Source of the DNA: Muribaculaceae bacterium
GTDB taxonomy: Bacteria; Bacteroidota; Bacteroidia; Bacteroidales; Muribaculaceae
Length of the DNA: 64,000 nucleotides
Assembly: GCA_017399915.1 (NCBI GenBank)
Contig: JAFQAS010000002.1
Span: forward strand, 1-64,000
Direction: 5' to 3'
Position numbers and translations under genes: made by a program. The notes under the pieces were generated by a model that was given only the letters and a program-made list of their open reading frames with translations, was not told the DNA's origin and did not search any database. Within the stretch, counting starts at the first letter, position 1; every line of letters starts with the position of its first letter. Positions 36,475-44,620 of the stretch are shown here, piece after piece.

Positions 36475-37724
36475 ATCCCGCCGACATATCTCCCGAAGTG
36501 CACCAAGCCAAAATGCGATTTGGCATTATTGGTAATGCTCCTGCTCTTATTGCAGCCGTGACTCGTGCCATTCAAGTAGCACCTATCGATCTATCAGTGT
36601 TGATTGCCGGTGAGAGTGGTAGTGGGAAAGAATTTTTCCCTAAAATAATACATAGCTTCAGTTCTCGCAAACACAATAAATATATTGCAGTCAACTGTGG
36701 AGCGATTCCCGAAGGTACCATTGATTCAGAACTTTTTGGGCACGAAAAAGGAGCCTTTACCGGTGCCGTTTCGTCGCGCAAAGGATATTTTGAAGAAGCC
36801 GATGGCGGCACTATTTTCCTTGATGAAGTAGCCGAGCTTCCATTAACCACACAAGCCCGATTATTGCGTGTGCTCGAAAGTGGAGAGTTTCTCAAAGTAG
36901 GCTCATCAACTGTGCAAAAAACCAATATTCGCATTGTTGCAGCCACCAACGTTGATATGATTAAAGCGGTTGAAGACGGTCGTTTTCGTGAAGACCTTTA
37001 CTACCGATTATCAACTGTGTTGATATCAATCCCCCCCTTGCGAGAACGCGGGAATGACATTGCTCTTCTCTCCCGTAAATTCGCATCTGACTTTGCCGAA
37101 AAATATCGAATGCCCGAAATTCAATTTGAAGATTCGGCTCGACAACTAATGATGCAATATCGCTGGCCGGGAAATGTGCGACAACTCAAAAACGTTGTGG
37201 AACAAATTGCATTGTTCGAAGCCGGCAGCCAAGTTACGGCCGATAGCATTGAATCATATCTGCCACAAGCGTCAACAGTATACTCTCCCACCATCACCAA
37301 TCACTCGTCTTCGTCATCTCATTCCTACGAAAACGAGAGGGAGATTTTATTTAACATGATTTTCAGGCTGCAACGAGAAATTGAAACTCTCAAAAACCTT
37401 GTAGCCGGTAATAAATCTATGCCAACGGCTTTGCTCGACGCTCCTCACAACAAGTCGACCTACTCCGACTCATCTTCTATCGTTAATTATTCCAATATAA
37501 AAGGAGGCGACATTGTCACCCCCGAAGAAGATGACCTCCTTCACGAAGTGAAAGATGTTATTGGCCATGAGGTAACCTCTTCAATGACCCTTGAAGAAAC
37601 CGAACGTGAAACTATCCGTCGCTCGCTTGAACGTAATGGCGGCCGTCGAAAAGCCACAGCCCAAGAACTAAACATTTCAGAACGAACTCTTTATCGCAAA
37701 ATAAAAGAATACGGTCTTGAATAA
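36465..37724 (+). CDS. Sigma-54-dependent transcriptional activator
   Basis: 419 residues. An AAA+ sigma-54 activator with no N-terminal receiver or sensor domain; the AAA+ domain begins near residue 20. Walker A is GESGSGKE (49-56), the sigma-54-contacting GAFTGA loop is 96-101 and Walker B is GTIFLDE (115-121). A Ser-rich linker (about 265-380) leads to a C-terminal Fis-type helix-turn-helix (RKATAQELNISERTLYRKI). It should activate transcription with RpoN; no -24/-12 promoter was identified in the window, so the targets are unknown. It is embedded between the acyltransferase and lptE genes, so envelope genes are likely candidates. Confidence 0.92.
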   Translation: MQINPADISPEVHQAKMRFGIIGNAPALIAAVTRAIQVAPIDLSVLIAGESGSGKEFFPKIIHSFSSRKHNKYIAVNCGAIPEGTIDSELFGHEKGAFTGAVSSRKGYFEEADGGTIFLDEVAELPLTTQARLLRVLESGEFLKVGSSTVQKTNIRIVAATNVDMIKAVEDGRFREDLYYRLSTVLISIPPLRERGNDIALLSRKFASDFAEKYRMPEIQFEDSARQLMMQYRWPGNVRQLKNVVEQIALFEAGSQVTADSIESYLPQASTVYSPTITNHSSSSSHSYENEREILFNMIFRLQREIETLKNLVAGNKSMPTALLDAPHNKSTYSDSSSIVNYSNIKGGDIVTPEEDDLLHEVKDVIGHEVTSSMTLEETERETIRRSLERNGGRRKATAQELNISERTLYRKIKEYGLE

Positions 37725-37738
37725 ATATTTCAGATGAG

Positions 37739-38254
37739 ATGAAACAGCTTATTTTTAAAATATTACTTTTTATTGCAATGGTGTCAACTTGGCAAAGTTG
37801 CACTATCAGCTACAAATTCAATGGGGCAGCACTCGATTACAATGTTTATAAAACAATTTCTGTGTCGGAATTTCCCATTCGTGCTGCATTGGTATATCCT
37901 CCATTGCAACAAACGTTTGAAAATGAGCTGCTCGACTATATAACTCGCAACACCCGACTTCGTACCGTAGATAGTGGGTCCGACTTAGAGCTATCTGGTG
38001 AAATTACCGGCTACAATCTCACTCCGCAAGCCGTTAACGAGGACGCTTACGCATCAAAAACAAGGCTCACAATCTCTGTGAGAGTAAAATATACCGACAA
38101 TAAAGCCGAAGGGAAAGATATCGATCAAACATTTTCGGCTTATCGCGACTTTGATAGCTCAGAAATGCTAACCGACGTGCAAGACGAACTTTGTCAACAA
38201 ATCTCAAAAGAATTGGTCGACCTCATTTTCAATGCCACATTAGGAAATTGGTAA
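37739..38254 (+). CDS. lptE: LptE-family outer-membrane lipoprotein
   Basis: 171 residues. A signal peptide ends in the lipobox STWQSC (Cys21). The mature domain (ISYKFNGAALDYNVYKTISVSEFPIRAA, LQQTFENELLDYITRNTRLR, DLELSGEITGYNLTPQAV, TRLTISVRVKYTDNK) matches the LptE fold, which plugs the LptD barrel and delivers LPS to the outer membrane. It lies 14 nt after the sigma-54 activator gene; this pairing recurs in Bacteroidales as far as I know. Confidence 0.85.
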   Translation: MKQLIFKILLFIAMVSTWQSCTISYKFNGAALDYNVYKTISVSEFPIRAALVYPPLQQTFENELLDYITRNTRLRTVDSGSDLELSGEITGYNLTPQAVNEDAYASKTRLTISVRVKYTDNKAEGKDIDQTFSAYRDFDSSEMLTDVQDELCQQISKELVDLIFNATLGNW

Positions 38255-38281
38255 TATCACGATATAATATGTAACAACATT

Positions 38282-39064
38282 ATGACCTTACAAGAAAACA
38301 TATTATCAGTTCTCAATGACCCGGAGATTGAAATTAATCCTGAATGGGTTGATGAAATGAGTGAAAAATACCCTTATTTCATATTGCCAGCAGCCCTAAT
38401 GCTAAAACGCAATAGCGACCTAACCGAAGAACTCAAAGAGAAACATATTCCACGATTGGCCCTTAATGCATCTGATCGAGAGGCTTTGGCTTTGCTCATC
38501 GATGACAAAGATGGTTATTTAGCCCAATTCTATCCCCAAGCCCCGGCCAAAGAAGCGATTTCCACTACCGCAGCTATTGATACATTCCTCAACAATTATG
38601 GAGGGAACAATGCTACCGAAGACGCTTTGCTCGAAAAACTTATTTTCAACCCCACCCCCGACTACGCCCAACTTTTAGCCGAAGAAGAAGGGCGAAGCAT
38701 ACCTAAACAAGATGAAGCCGAAGGCAACTCTCAAGATGCATTAATAAATGCGTTTATTCTTAAATCAAAAGAACAACAAGGCAATATCCTTGCCGTAGAA
38801 AATGAATCGCCAACAGATTCTGAAAGCCCAAAATCGCCCGTTGACGACGCTCCTCTTTCGGCTCCCGAAAATTCAACTGATGACTCAATGTTGAGTGAAA
38901 GTTTGGCAAAAATTTACATAAAACAACGAAAATATTCTAAGGCATACGAAATTATACGCAATTTAAGTTTGAATTTTCCAGAAAAAAGTATTTACTTTGC
39001 AGACCAATTGCGTTTTTTGCAAAAATTAATGATAAATCAACGATATATTCAATCAAAAAAGTAA
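38282..39064 (+). CDS. Predicted helical protein between lptE and secG
   Basis: 260 residues, cytoplasmic, no signal or membrane segment. The N-terminal part is helical (EEINPEWVDEMSEKYPYFILPAALMLKRN and LALNASDREALALLID). The middle is an acidic, Ser/Pro-rich linker (about residues 165-205), and the C-terminus is a short TPR-like unit (SLAKIYIKQRKYSKAYEIIRNLSLNFPEKSIYFADQLRFLQKL). A protein of this kind sits between lptE and secG in related genomes. The function is unknown; a scaffold role is only a guess. Confidence 0.7.
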   Translation: MTLQENILSVLNDPEIEINPEWVDEMSEKYPYFILPAALMLKRNSDLTEELKEKHIPRLALNASDREALALLIDDKDGYLAQFYPQAPAKEAISTTAAIDTFLNNYGGNNATEDALLEKLIFNPTPDYAQLLAEEEGRSIPKQDEAEGNSQDALINAFILKSKEQQGNILAVENESPTDSESPKSPVDDAPLSAPENSTDDSMLSESLAKIYIKQRKYSKAYEIIRNLSLNFPEKSIYFADQLRFLQKLMINQRYIQSKK

Positions 39065-39077
39065 TTTAAAATAAGAT

Positions 39078-39530
39078 ATGGAACTTTTAATTCAAATTTT
39101 ATCAGTTATTGTAGCGATTTTATTAATCGGTGTTGTGCTCATTCAAAAATCAAAAGGTGGTCTTTCATCTTCTTTTGCCGGTTCAAACCAAATTATGGGT
39201 GTACGTCGCACTAACGATTTCATTGAAAAAGCTACTTGGACTCTCGCTTCAATCATCTGTGTATTAGCTATCGCTTCTGCATTCATCACTGACGACGCTG
39301 AAGCTACCGATGACTTGAAATCAACCCAAGCTACCACAGTTCCTGCAGCTGCTGCTCAAGGACAATATGGCGACGAAGCTAAACCTGCTGCTCCTGAAGC
39401 TGCTCCTGCTACCGAAGCTAAAACAGCCGCTCCTGAAGCCGCTCCTGCTGCTGATGCCAAACCAGCCGCCGACGCTAAACCAGCCACTGAAGCCGCACCT
39501 GCTGCTCCTGAAGCACCTGCCGCTAAGTAA
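39078..39530 (+). CDS. secG: Preprotein translocase subunit SecG with Ala/Pro-rich tail
   Basis: 150 residues. Two membrane helices (about 1-22 and 52-72) with QKSKGGLSSSFAGSNQIMGVRR between them give SecG, the accessory subunit of SecYEG. After residue 72 comes an approximately 75-residue tail of Ala, Pro, Glu, Lys and Asp in imperfect PAAPEAAPATEAK-type repeats. Ordinary SecG proteins are only 75-110 residues, so half of this protein is extra. The tail is a feature of many Bacteroidetes SecG proteins, but its job is unknown. Confidence 0.9.
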   Translation: MELLIQILSVIVAILLIGVVLIQKSKGGLSSSFAGSNQIMGVRRTNDFIEKATWTLASIICVLAIASAFITDDAEATDDLKSTQATTVPAAAAQGQYGDEAKPAAPEAAPATEAKTAAPEAAPAADAKPAADAKPATEAAPAAPEAPAAK

Positions 39531-39579
39531 TTTAGGCATATAATTTTAAGCTGATTTAATAGCTTCTATGAATATATTA

Positions 39580-39602
39580 GGGAGTGTCGAAATGATGCTC
39601 CC
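39580..39602 (+). terminator. Possible terminator after secG
   Basis: A 9-bp stem (GGGAGTGTC with GATGCTCCC, two G-U pairs) and a 5-nt loop, 49 nt after the secG stop. The U-tract is weak (TTATCTCGTT), so it may be a partial terminator only. Confidence 0.5.
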
Positions 39603-39622
39603 TTATCTCGTTAAACATCATT

Positions 39623-40183
39623 TTGCTTATGAAAGTAGCTGTTTTTTGTTCCTCTAAAAGCGATATAAACCCTCAGCACATCAAAAACGCAACTATTGTG
39701 GGGGAATGGATTGGCCTCAACAATGCGACCCTCATATATGGAGGTATTGATTTAGGCCTCATGAGAGAAGTGGCAAACACCGCAAAATTTTATGGTGGTA
39801 AAATCGTGGGGATAGTACCCGTAACACGCAAAAGCAAATCATTCCCTAAAAACGACGAAAACATCTTCGTCGACGATCTCAACGACCGCAAGGCCAAAAT
39901 GATAACGCTTGCCGACGTGTTTGTAGTGCTTGCTGGTGGATATGGCACTCTCGATGAATTTATTTCAACACTCACCTCTTTATCGTTTGCCAACGATAAA
40001 ACAAAATCAATCATCGTGTTAAACTTTGGAGGATTATTTGATCACACCCTCGACCAGCTAAAACTGATGGCACAAGATGGGTTAATGGATTCAAACATAT
40101 TACATCGTGTTAAAATAGCCACTACAGCAACAGAATGTTGCGAACTGCTCCAACAATGTAAATCCCACCTCAAATCTATTTAA
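39623..40183 (+). CDS. LOG family protein
   Basis: 186 residues. Nucleotide 5'-monophosphate phosphoribohydrolase of the lysine-decarboxylase-like LOG family. VAVFCSSKSDIN at the start, TLIYGGIDLGLM and the signature block AGGYGTLDE (104-112). Canonical LOG proteins have PGGxGTxxE; the first Pro is Ala here. LNDRKAKM holds the other conserved Arg/Lys. It is likely to cleave a nucleotide to base plus ribose 5-phosphate. The ATG at 39629 (Met3) is an alternative start. It lies 2 nt before the adenosyltransferase gene. Confidence 0.85.
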   Translation: MLMKVAVFCSSKSDINPQHIKNATIVGEWIGLNNATLIYGGIDLGLMREVANTAKFYGGKIVGIVPVTRKSKSFPKNDENIFVDDLNDRKAKMITLADVFVVLAGGYGTLDEFISTLTSLSFANDKTKSIIVLNFGGLFDHTLDQLKLMAQDGLMDSNILHRVKIATTATECCELLQQCKSHLKSI

Positions 40184-40185
40184 AA

Positions 40186-40743
40186 ATGAAAAAAAGCATC
40201 ATCTACACTTGCACCGGTGACTCAGGCACAACATCACTCGTTGGTGGCAAAAGAGTGAAAAAAAACGACATACGCATTGAAGCATATGGCACCGTCGATG
40301 AACTTAGCTCTCATCTAGGTATGCTATCGGCATATGATTTCGATTTAAATCAAAACGAAACAATCTCCTTCATTCAAAACAAGTTATTCAACATTGGAGC
40401 CTACTTGGCAACCGAAAACGAGCAAGAACCTGTGCAACTTTGGGGTCTTGACGACAATGACATCGCTAATCTTGAAAAGGCCATAGATATCGTTGATAGT
40501 TCACTCCCTCGATTGAAAAGTTTTGTATTGCCCGGTGGTGCATTACATTCATCAATGGCACAAGTGGCACGCTCGGTATGTCGCAGATGCGAACGTCGCA
40601 TAATCGACCTTGCCGATGTTGCTCCTCTCGACACAAAAGTGTTCAAATTCATCAACCGATTAAGTGATTATTTGTTCGTTTTAGCACGATTTATCAATAT
40701 TTCTTCCGATATTGAAGAAAAATATTGGAATAAAGATTGCTAA
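40186..40743 (+). CDS. PduO-type ATP:cob(I)alamin adenosyltransferase
   Basis: 185 residues. IYTCTGDSGTTSLVGGKRVKKND (ATP-binding), RIEAYGTVDELSSHLGML, LPGG and VCRRCERRIIDL, FINRLSDYLFVLARF are the PduO family blocks. It makes adenosylcobalamin from cobalamin and ATP. No cobalamin-dependent enzyme or B12 riboswitch lies nearby; it is coupled to the LOG gene only. Confidence 0.93.
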   Translation: MKKSIIYTCTGDSGTTSLVGGKRVKKNDIRIEAYGTVDELSSHLGMLSAYDFDLNQNETISFIQNKLFNIGAYLATENEQEPVQLWGLDDNDIANLEKAIDIVDSSLPRLKSFVLPGGALHSSMAQVARSVCRRCERRIIDLADVAPLDTKVFKFINRLSDYLFVLARFINISSDIEEKYWNKDC

Positions 40744-40766
40744 TTATAAGAAAATCACTAATTTTG
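40737..40766 (+). promoter_or_regulatory. Promoter of the DUF2795 gene
   Basis: TTG at 40737-40739, 19-nt spacer, TAATTTTG at 40759-40766, 53 nt before the ATG at 40820. The -33 lies within the end of the adenosyltransferase gene. Confidence 0.6.
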
Positions 40767-40819
40767 CGGCACTTTTATATAAACGATTAAAAATAACAAC
40801 AAATAAAATCATTTCAGAT

Positions 40820-41041
40820 ATGTATTGGACACTTGAATTAGCATCAAAACTCGAAGATGCACCATGGCCTGCTACCAAAGAAGAACTCATTGACTACGCA
40901 ATGCGTTCGGGTGCTCCTCTTGAGGTTATTGAAAACCTTCAAGAAATTGAAGATGAGGGCGACACATACGAATGTATCGAAGACATTTGGCCCGACTACC
41001 CCAGCAAAGAAGACTTCTTCTTCAACGAAGACGAATATTAA
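40820..41041 (+). CDS. Small DUF2795 family protein
   Basis: 73 residues, starting MYWTLELASKLEDAPWPATK. The chosen start is the ATG at 40820: earlier in-frame starts would cross the promoter and add a basic, non-conserved leader. The body (EELIDYAMRSGAPLEVIENLQEIEDE) and the acidic end (DIWPDYPSKEDFFFNEDEY) agree with a Bacteroidetes DUF2795 protein that is near-identical across the phylum, to my memory. It is small, acidic and probably abundant; the function is unknown. A strong terminator follows at 41068-41105. Confidence 0.88.
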   Translation: MYWTLELASKLEDAPWPATKEELIDYAMRSGAPLEVIENLQEIEDEGDTYECIEDIWPDYPSKEDFFFNEDEY

Positions 41042-41067
41042 TAAGAGCTATATCAATTACTCAAAAT

Positions 41068-41105
41068 AACAAATGCACGTTGATTTTTCAATGTGCATTT
41101 GTTTT
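41068..41105 (+). terminator. Terminator of the DUF2795 gene
   Basis: Stem AACAAATGCAC with GTGCATTTGTT, and an inner TTGA/TCAA extension, followed by TTTTCC. 26 nt after the stop. Confidence 0.8.
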
Positions 41106-41140
41106 CCTCAATCTAATTAAACCAATTAATATAATTTCAT

Positions 41141-41148
41141 TATCTTTG
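41141..41148 (+). promoter_or_regulatory. -7 element of the lipoprotein gene at 41181
   Basis: TATCTTTG, perfect TAnnTTTG, 32 nt before the ATG. No clear -33. Confidence 0.5.
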
Positions 41149-41180
41149 TTGTTGTATAAACTAATAAATTATTATTGTCT

Positions 41181-41897
41181 ATGAAAAATGTTTTTAAATA
41201 TGCATGTTCTATAGCCTTAGCATTAAGCAGTGTGGCATGTTTTAATAATGGAAGCGAGTTAACTTCTAAAGAAGCTGCCGAACTTGACTCTTTTCGACGT
41301 GCCGAAGCTGAAAAAACACAGGCAATAGAAAAGTTTCGCCAAGATTCAATAGCTCAAGTTCAAAAACAAAAAAAGAAGACTCTCGAAGATTCTATTCGCA
41401 AAGCCGAAATGCATAAGAATTTTGTAACCCCCGATCTTACTTTTTTTGAATTAAGAGGCCAAGTAAAAAGTGTTTCATATAATTATTATGAAGCGAAACT
41501 GGGCTTTAAAAAGTCGGCATCTTTTACAGCCAACGGCACTGTCGTAACTCCTAAAGGAGTGAAATTAAAACGCAGTAATGGCAAAATTAAAGAGGTCGAA
41601 TATTATGAAGATCTTATTGGACAATGGTTGGGCGATTCATTTATAACAAACGATAATGGACAAATAATATCTTCTGACTATACCGGGCCTGACGGCAGTG
41701 GCACCGAAAAGTTTTATTATGATGACAACGGACGGTTGTCAAAAACTACAACTTCTGGACATATTGATGGAGAACCATTTCATAACACATCAACATTCTC
41801 ATATAAGTCATTTGACCAATATGGCAACTGGACTAAGCGTATAGAAAAATCATCTTATGGAAATTCTACCCAAACCCGCAAAATAACCTATTATTAA
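41181..41897 (+). CDS. Lipoprotein with coiled coil and YD-repeat-like beta domain
   Basis: 238 residues from the ATG at 41181; a TTG two codons earlier opens the same frame but is less likely. The lipobox ends ALSSVAC (about Cys20), with no acidic export signal, so the periplasmic face of the outer membrane is possible. Residues 30-80 are a charged helix (RRAEAEKTQAIEKFRQDSIAQ). The rest has repeating beta units (YYDDNGRLSKTTTSGHIDG, FDQYGNWTKRIEKSS) that look like YD/RHS-type strands, common in Bacteroidetes proteins of unknown role. No relatives nearby. Confidence 0.75.
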   Translation: MKNVFKYACSIALALSSVACFNNGSELTSKEAAELDSFRRAEAEKTQAIEKFRQDSIAQVQKQKKKTLEDSIRKAEMHKNFVTPDLTFFELRGQVKSVSYNYYEAKLGFKKSASFTANGTVVTPKGVKLKRSNGKIKEVEYYEDLIGQWLGDSFITNDNGQIISSDYTGPDGSGTEKFYYDDNGRLSKTTTSGHIDGEPFHNTSTFSYKSFDQYGNWTKRIEKSSYGNSTQTRKITYY

Positions 41898-41984
41898 AAT
41901 TCAAATCATATTTCAATGAGACCAATTAGCTTATATTGCAAACAATATTTTTTGGGCTGATTGGCCACATAAAACCGATAAAAA

Positions 41985-42017
41985 TTTGGAAATTAGCACT
42001 CTATTGTATTACCTTTG
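41985..42017 (+). promoter_or_regulatory. Promoter of the thioredoxin gene
   Basis: TTTG at 41985-41988, 21-nt spacer, TACCTTTG at 42010-42017. The ATG is 40 nt further on. Confidence 0.65.
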
Positions 42018-42057
42018 CGTTAGTAAAATTTATTAACTAATATATTATACCCAATTT

Positions 42058-42450
42058 ATGAAGAAGATTCTCTTAATTATGAGCATGATTTTCGCTTTTG
42101 CATTCGCAAGCGAAGCTCAAGAAGTGAAAGAAACTGATTATACTACTTTCACCAAACAAATTCTCCCAAAAGCTACTCGTCCCATCGTTGTCGACTTCTA
42201 TGCTACATGGTGTGGTCCTTGTCAAGCTATGGAAAATGTTATGAACAAAGCCGCTAAAGAATATGCCGGTCAAATCGACTTTTATCGTGTTGACCTCGAT
42301 GTAAAAGACAATCAAGAATGGGCTAACTATCTTGGCATTTCTTCTATCCCAACATTGGTATTCTACAAAAACGGAAAAATTCACCATGTTGAAACCGGTT
42401 ACAAACAATATATTGAATTTGTAAACCACCTTTCACGTATTCTTGAATAA
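42058..42450 (+). CDS. Periplasmic thioredoxin
   Basis: 130 residues. A signal peptide (MKKILLIMSMIFAFAFASEAQ) precedes a classic thioredoxin fold with VVDFYATWCGPCQ, WCGPC at 51-55, and cis-Pro in SSIPTLVFY. It is an exported disulfide oxidoreductase. Thioredoxin with the WCGPC motif is unusual in the periplasm of Proteobacteria but normal in Bacteroidetes. Monocistronic; promoter at 41985-42017, terminator at 42476-42507. Confidence 0.93.
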   Translation: MKKILLIMSMIFAFAFASEAQEVKETDYTTFTKQILPKATRPIVVDFYATWCGPCQAMENVMNKAAKEYAGQIDFYRVDLDVKDNQEWANYLGISSIPTLVFYKNGKIHHVETGYKQYIEFVNHLSRILE

Positions 42451-42475
42451 GAATATATCTCAACAACATATTGCA

Positions 42476-42507
42476 AAAAAGAGCCATCACTAATGATGGC
42501 TCTTTTT
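42476..42507 (+). terminator. Terminator of the thioredoxin gene
   Basis: 14-bp perfect stem (AAAAAGAGCCATCA with its complement), CTAA loop, ending in five Ts. 25 nt after the stop. Confidence 0.85.
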
Positions 42508-42565
42508 GTTCTATACCCTCTTTTAAAGCAATCTCCGGCTCATCTTACCATAGTTCTATATACAC

Positions 42566-42599
42566 AAAAAGAGATTGCAAATCGTTGCAATCTCTTTTT
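42566..42599 (-). terminator. Terminator of the tRNA-Asn pair
   Basis: 15-bp perfect stem (AAAAAGAGATTGCAA with its complement) and an ATCG loop, ending two nt from the 3' end of the downstream tRNA on the minus strand. Ts on both ends allow either direction. Confidence 0.8.
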
Positions 42600-42600
42600 G

Positions 42601-42674
42601 CGCTTCAGGATGGGCTTGAACCAACGACCCCCTGATTAACAGTCAGGTGCTCTAACCAACTGAGCTACTGAAGC
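42601..42674 (-). tRNA. tRNA-Asn(GTT), copy 1
   Basis: On the minus strand a complete cloverleaf: acceptor GCTTCAG with CTGAAGC, D arm with AGTTGGTTA loop, anticodon stem CCTGA/TCAGG with loop CTGTTAA (anticodon GTT) and T loop TTCAAGC. One T-stem position is a U-U mismatch. The 3' CCA is not encoded. 74 nt, identical to the copy at 42700-42773. Confidence 0.93.
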
Positions 42675-42699
42675 AATATTAACCAACTAAACTTTTTTG

Positions 42700-42773
42700 C
42701 GCTTCAGGATGGGCTTGAACCAACGACCCCCTGATTAACAGTCAGGTGCTCTAACCAACTGAGCTACTGAAGC
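42700..42773 (-). tRNA. tRNA-Asn(GTT), copy 2
   Basis: Same sequence as copy 1, 25 nt upstream of it in the direction of transcription. This is the first copy transcribed, from the promoter at 42804-42834. The two together form a 99-nt direct repeat unit. Confidence 0.93.
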
Positions 42774-42803
42774 AGAATTACAACCTTTTCCAAAATTGCG
42801 ATG

Positions 42804-42834
42804 CAAAATTAATCCCAAAAATTGAATTATGCAA
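42804..42834 (-). promoter_or_regulatory. Promoter of the tRNA-Asn pair
   Basis: On the minus strand TTG (42832-42834), 20-nt spacer, TAATTTTG (42804-42811), 30 nt before the first tRNA. Confidence 0.7.
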
Positions 42835-42955
42835 TATTTTTGGCAAAAAACTTACTTAAAAAGCGATTTTTAATTCTTTTTTACCTTAAAAACTCATTTG
42901 TTGCGATAATAATAAGTAACTTCGTATTCTATTTTATTAAAAACACCTCTAATTA

Positions 42956-44620
42956 ATGAATAAATATATCACATCTATTATTTTGAGTCTTCTTCTCCTC
43001 GTTATGGGAGGCAATATAAGTTTTGCCCAAGACTCAAAATTAGAAATTTCGCGAAATCTAAGCATTTTTAATAATTTATATAAAGAATTGCACACCAACT
43101 ATGTCGACACCATCGACGCTAAAGCATCAATAGAAACTGCCATTAATGCAATGTTATATAAATTAGACCCCTATAATGAATATTACGACTCCGACAAAGC
43201 ATTTAAAGAATTCATGACCGAGGAATATGCCGGAATTGGTTCGATACACGTGTTGCGTGATAGCGCCACATATATAACTTCTATTGTCGAAGGGTTTCCC
43301 GCTCATAAAGCCGGATTGAAAATCGGCGACCAAATAATCGCCATTAACGACACCCTTGTAAACAAGGCTAATATCAACGACATTTCTAATAAAATTCGTG
43401 GACAAGCCGGCACTAACGTGAAAATCACCGTAAAACGCCCATATGCTACCGACTCTATCATCTCCTTTAATATCACTCGCGAGATAATAAAACCGGATAT
43501 TTTACCTTATTATGGTGTAATTAAAGAAAACATTGGCTACATTGCTTTAACTTCATTTAAAGAAGATTCTTATAAACGAGTAAAAGATGCTCTTATTGAA
43601 TTAAAGAAAAACCCCAACATTAAAGCCATTGTGTTCGACCTTAGAAACAATGGAGGAGGACTCATTGATAGCAGTATCGATATCCTTAGCCTATTCCTTC
43701 CAAAAAACACCGAAATTCTCCAAACACGCGGGCGCGGAGGTGTTATAAGGGATAAATATAAGACAACAAACAAGCCTATCGACACAAAGATTCCACTTGC
43801 TGTGCTCATCAACGAATATAGTGCATCGGCAGCAGAGGTTGTGGCTGGTTCGCTACAAGACCTTGATCGTGCCGTAATAATTGGGAAACGCTCTTTTGGC
43901 AAAGGTCTTGTTCAATCAACCGTATCGTGTGGAAATAATACTTATCTAAAAGTCACAACCGCTAAATATTATCTCCCAAGCGGACGGCTAATCCAAGCTC
44001 TCGACTATTCTCATCGCAATGCCGACGGGTCGGTTGCTCCCACTCCCGACAGCCTCACAAATGTGTATCACACAGCCAACGGACGAGAAGTGCGTGATGG
44101 TGGTGGCATTACCCCCGATATCACTATCAAAGACCATAAATATAGTGAGTTTTCGATTAATGCTTCAAATAAACACCTCATAGAAGAATATGCCACATTC
44201 TTTGCTGCACACCACCCATCAATTCCAGCCCCTCAAGATTTCGTTATAACCGACTCGATATATAATGACTTTAAAAAATTTGCTCATTCGCGCAGCTTCA
44301 AATACGATAAAGTGAGCGAAAAGCAAATAAAAGCATTGCGCAAAACTGTCGAAGACAACGGTTATATGAACGACAGTATAAGTGCCCAGTTAGACATTCT
44401 TGAAAACTTGCTAAAACACGACCTTGAAACGGATCTCAATAAGAACCGCCAAGAAATAAGCAATTTATTATCAGTTTCAATCACCGAAAGATATTATTTT
44501 AGTCGTGGAATGTTAATAAATAGCTTTATATTTGACCCTATTATCGACGAAACAGCAAAAACGCTTCTCGATTCAAATAAATACTCCTCTATTTTGAACC
44601 CTCAAAATAGCAAGAAATGA
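42956..44620 (+). CDS. S41 family C-terminal processing peptidase
   Basis: 554 residues. A signal peptide (about 1-24) is followed by an N-terminal helical part, a PDZ domain (about 88-165, SIVEGFPAHKAGLKIGDQIIAINDT) and the S41 catalytic core (VFDLRNNGGGLIDSSIDILSLFLP, INEYSASAAEVVAGSLQDLDRAVIIGKRSFGKGLVQ). The catalytic Ser and Lys lie in SASAAEV and SFGKG. A long C-terminal helical domain ends it. It cleaves periplasmic proteins from the C-terminus. Its stop overlaps the mfd start (ATGA). Confidence 0.92.
   Translation: MNKYITSIILSLLLLVMGGNISFAQDSKLEISRNLSIFNNLYKELHTNYVDTIDAKASIETAINAMLYKLDPYNEYYDSDKAFKEFMTEEYAGIGSIHVLRDSATYITSIVEGFPAHKAGLKIGDQIIAINDTLVNKANINDISNKIRGQAGTNVKITVKRPYATDSIISFNITREIIKPDILPYYGVIKENIGYIALTSFKEDSYKRVKDALIELKKNPNIKAIVFDLRNNGGGLIDSSIDILSLFLPKNTEILQTRGRGGVIRDKYKTTNKPIDTKIPLAVLINEYSASAAEVVAGSLQDLDRAVIIGKRSFGKGLVQSTVSCGNNTYLKVTTAKYYLPSGRLIQALDYSHRNADGSVAPTPDSLTNVYHTANGREVRDGGGITPDITIKDHKYSEFSINASNKHLIEEYATFFAAHHPSIPAPQDFVITDSIYNDFKKFAHSRSFKYDKVSEKQIKALRKTVEDNGYMNDSISAQLDILENLLKHDLETDLNKNRQEISNLLSVSITERYYFSRGMLINSFIFDPIIDETAKTLLDSNKYSSILNPQNSKK

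Noticed and set aside
36572-36949. A 125-codon minus-strand open frame inside the sigma-54 activator gene
   Set aside because: It lies opposite the Walker and GAFTGA motifs, which are clearly the real coding sequence.
40712-40819. A 36-codon upstream extension of the DUF2795 frame
   Set aside because: It would overlap the adenosyltransferase gene and the promoter; the conserved protein begins MYWTLELAS at 40820.
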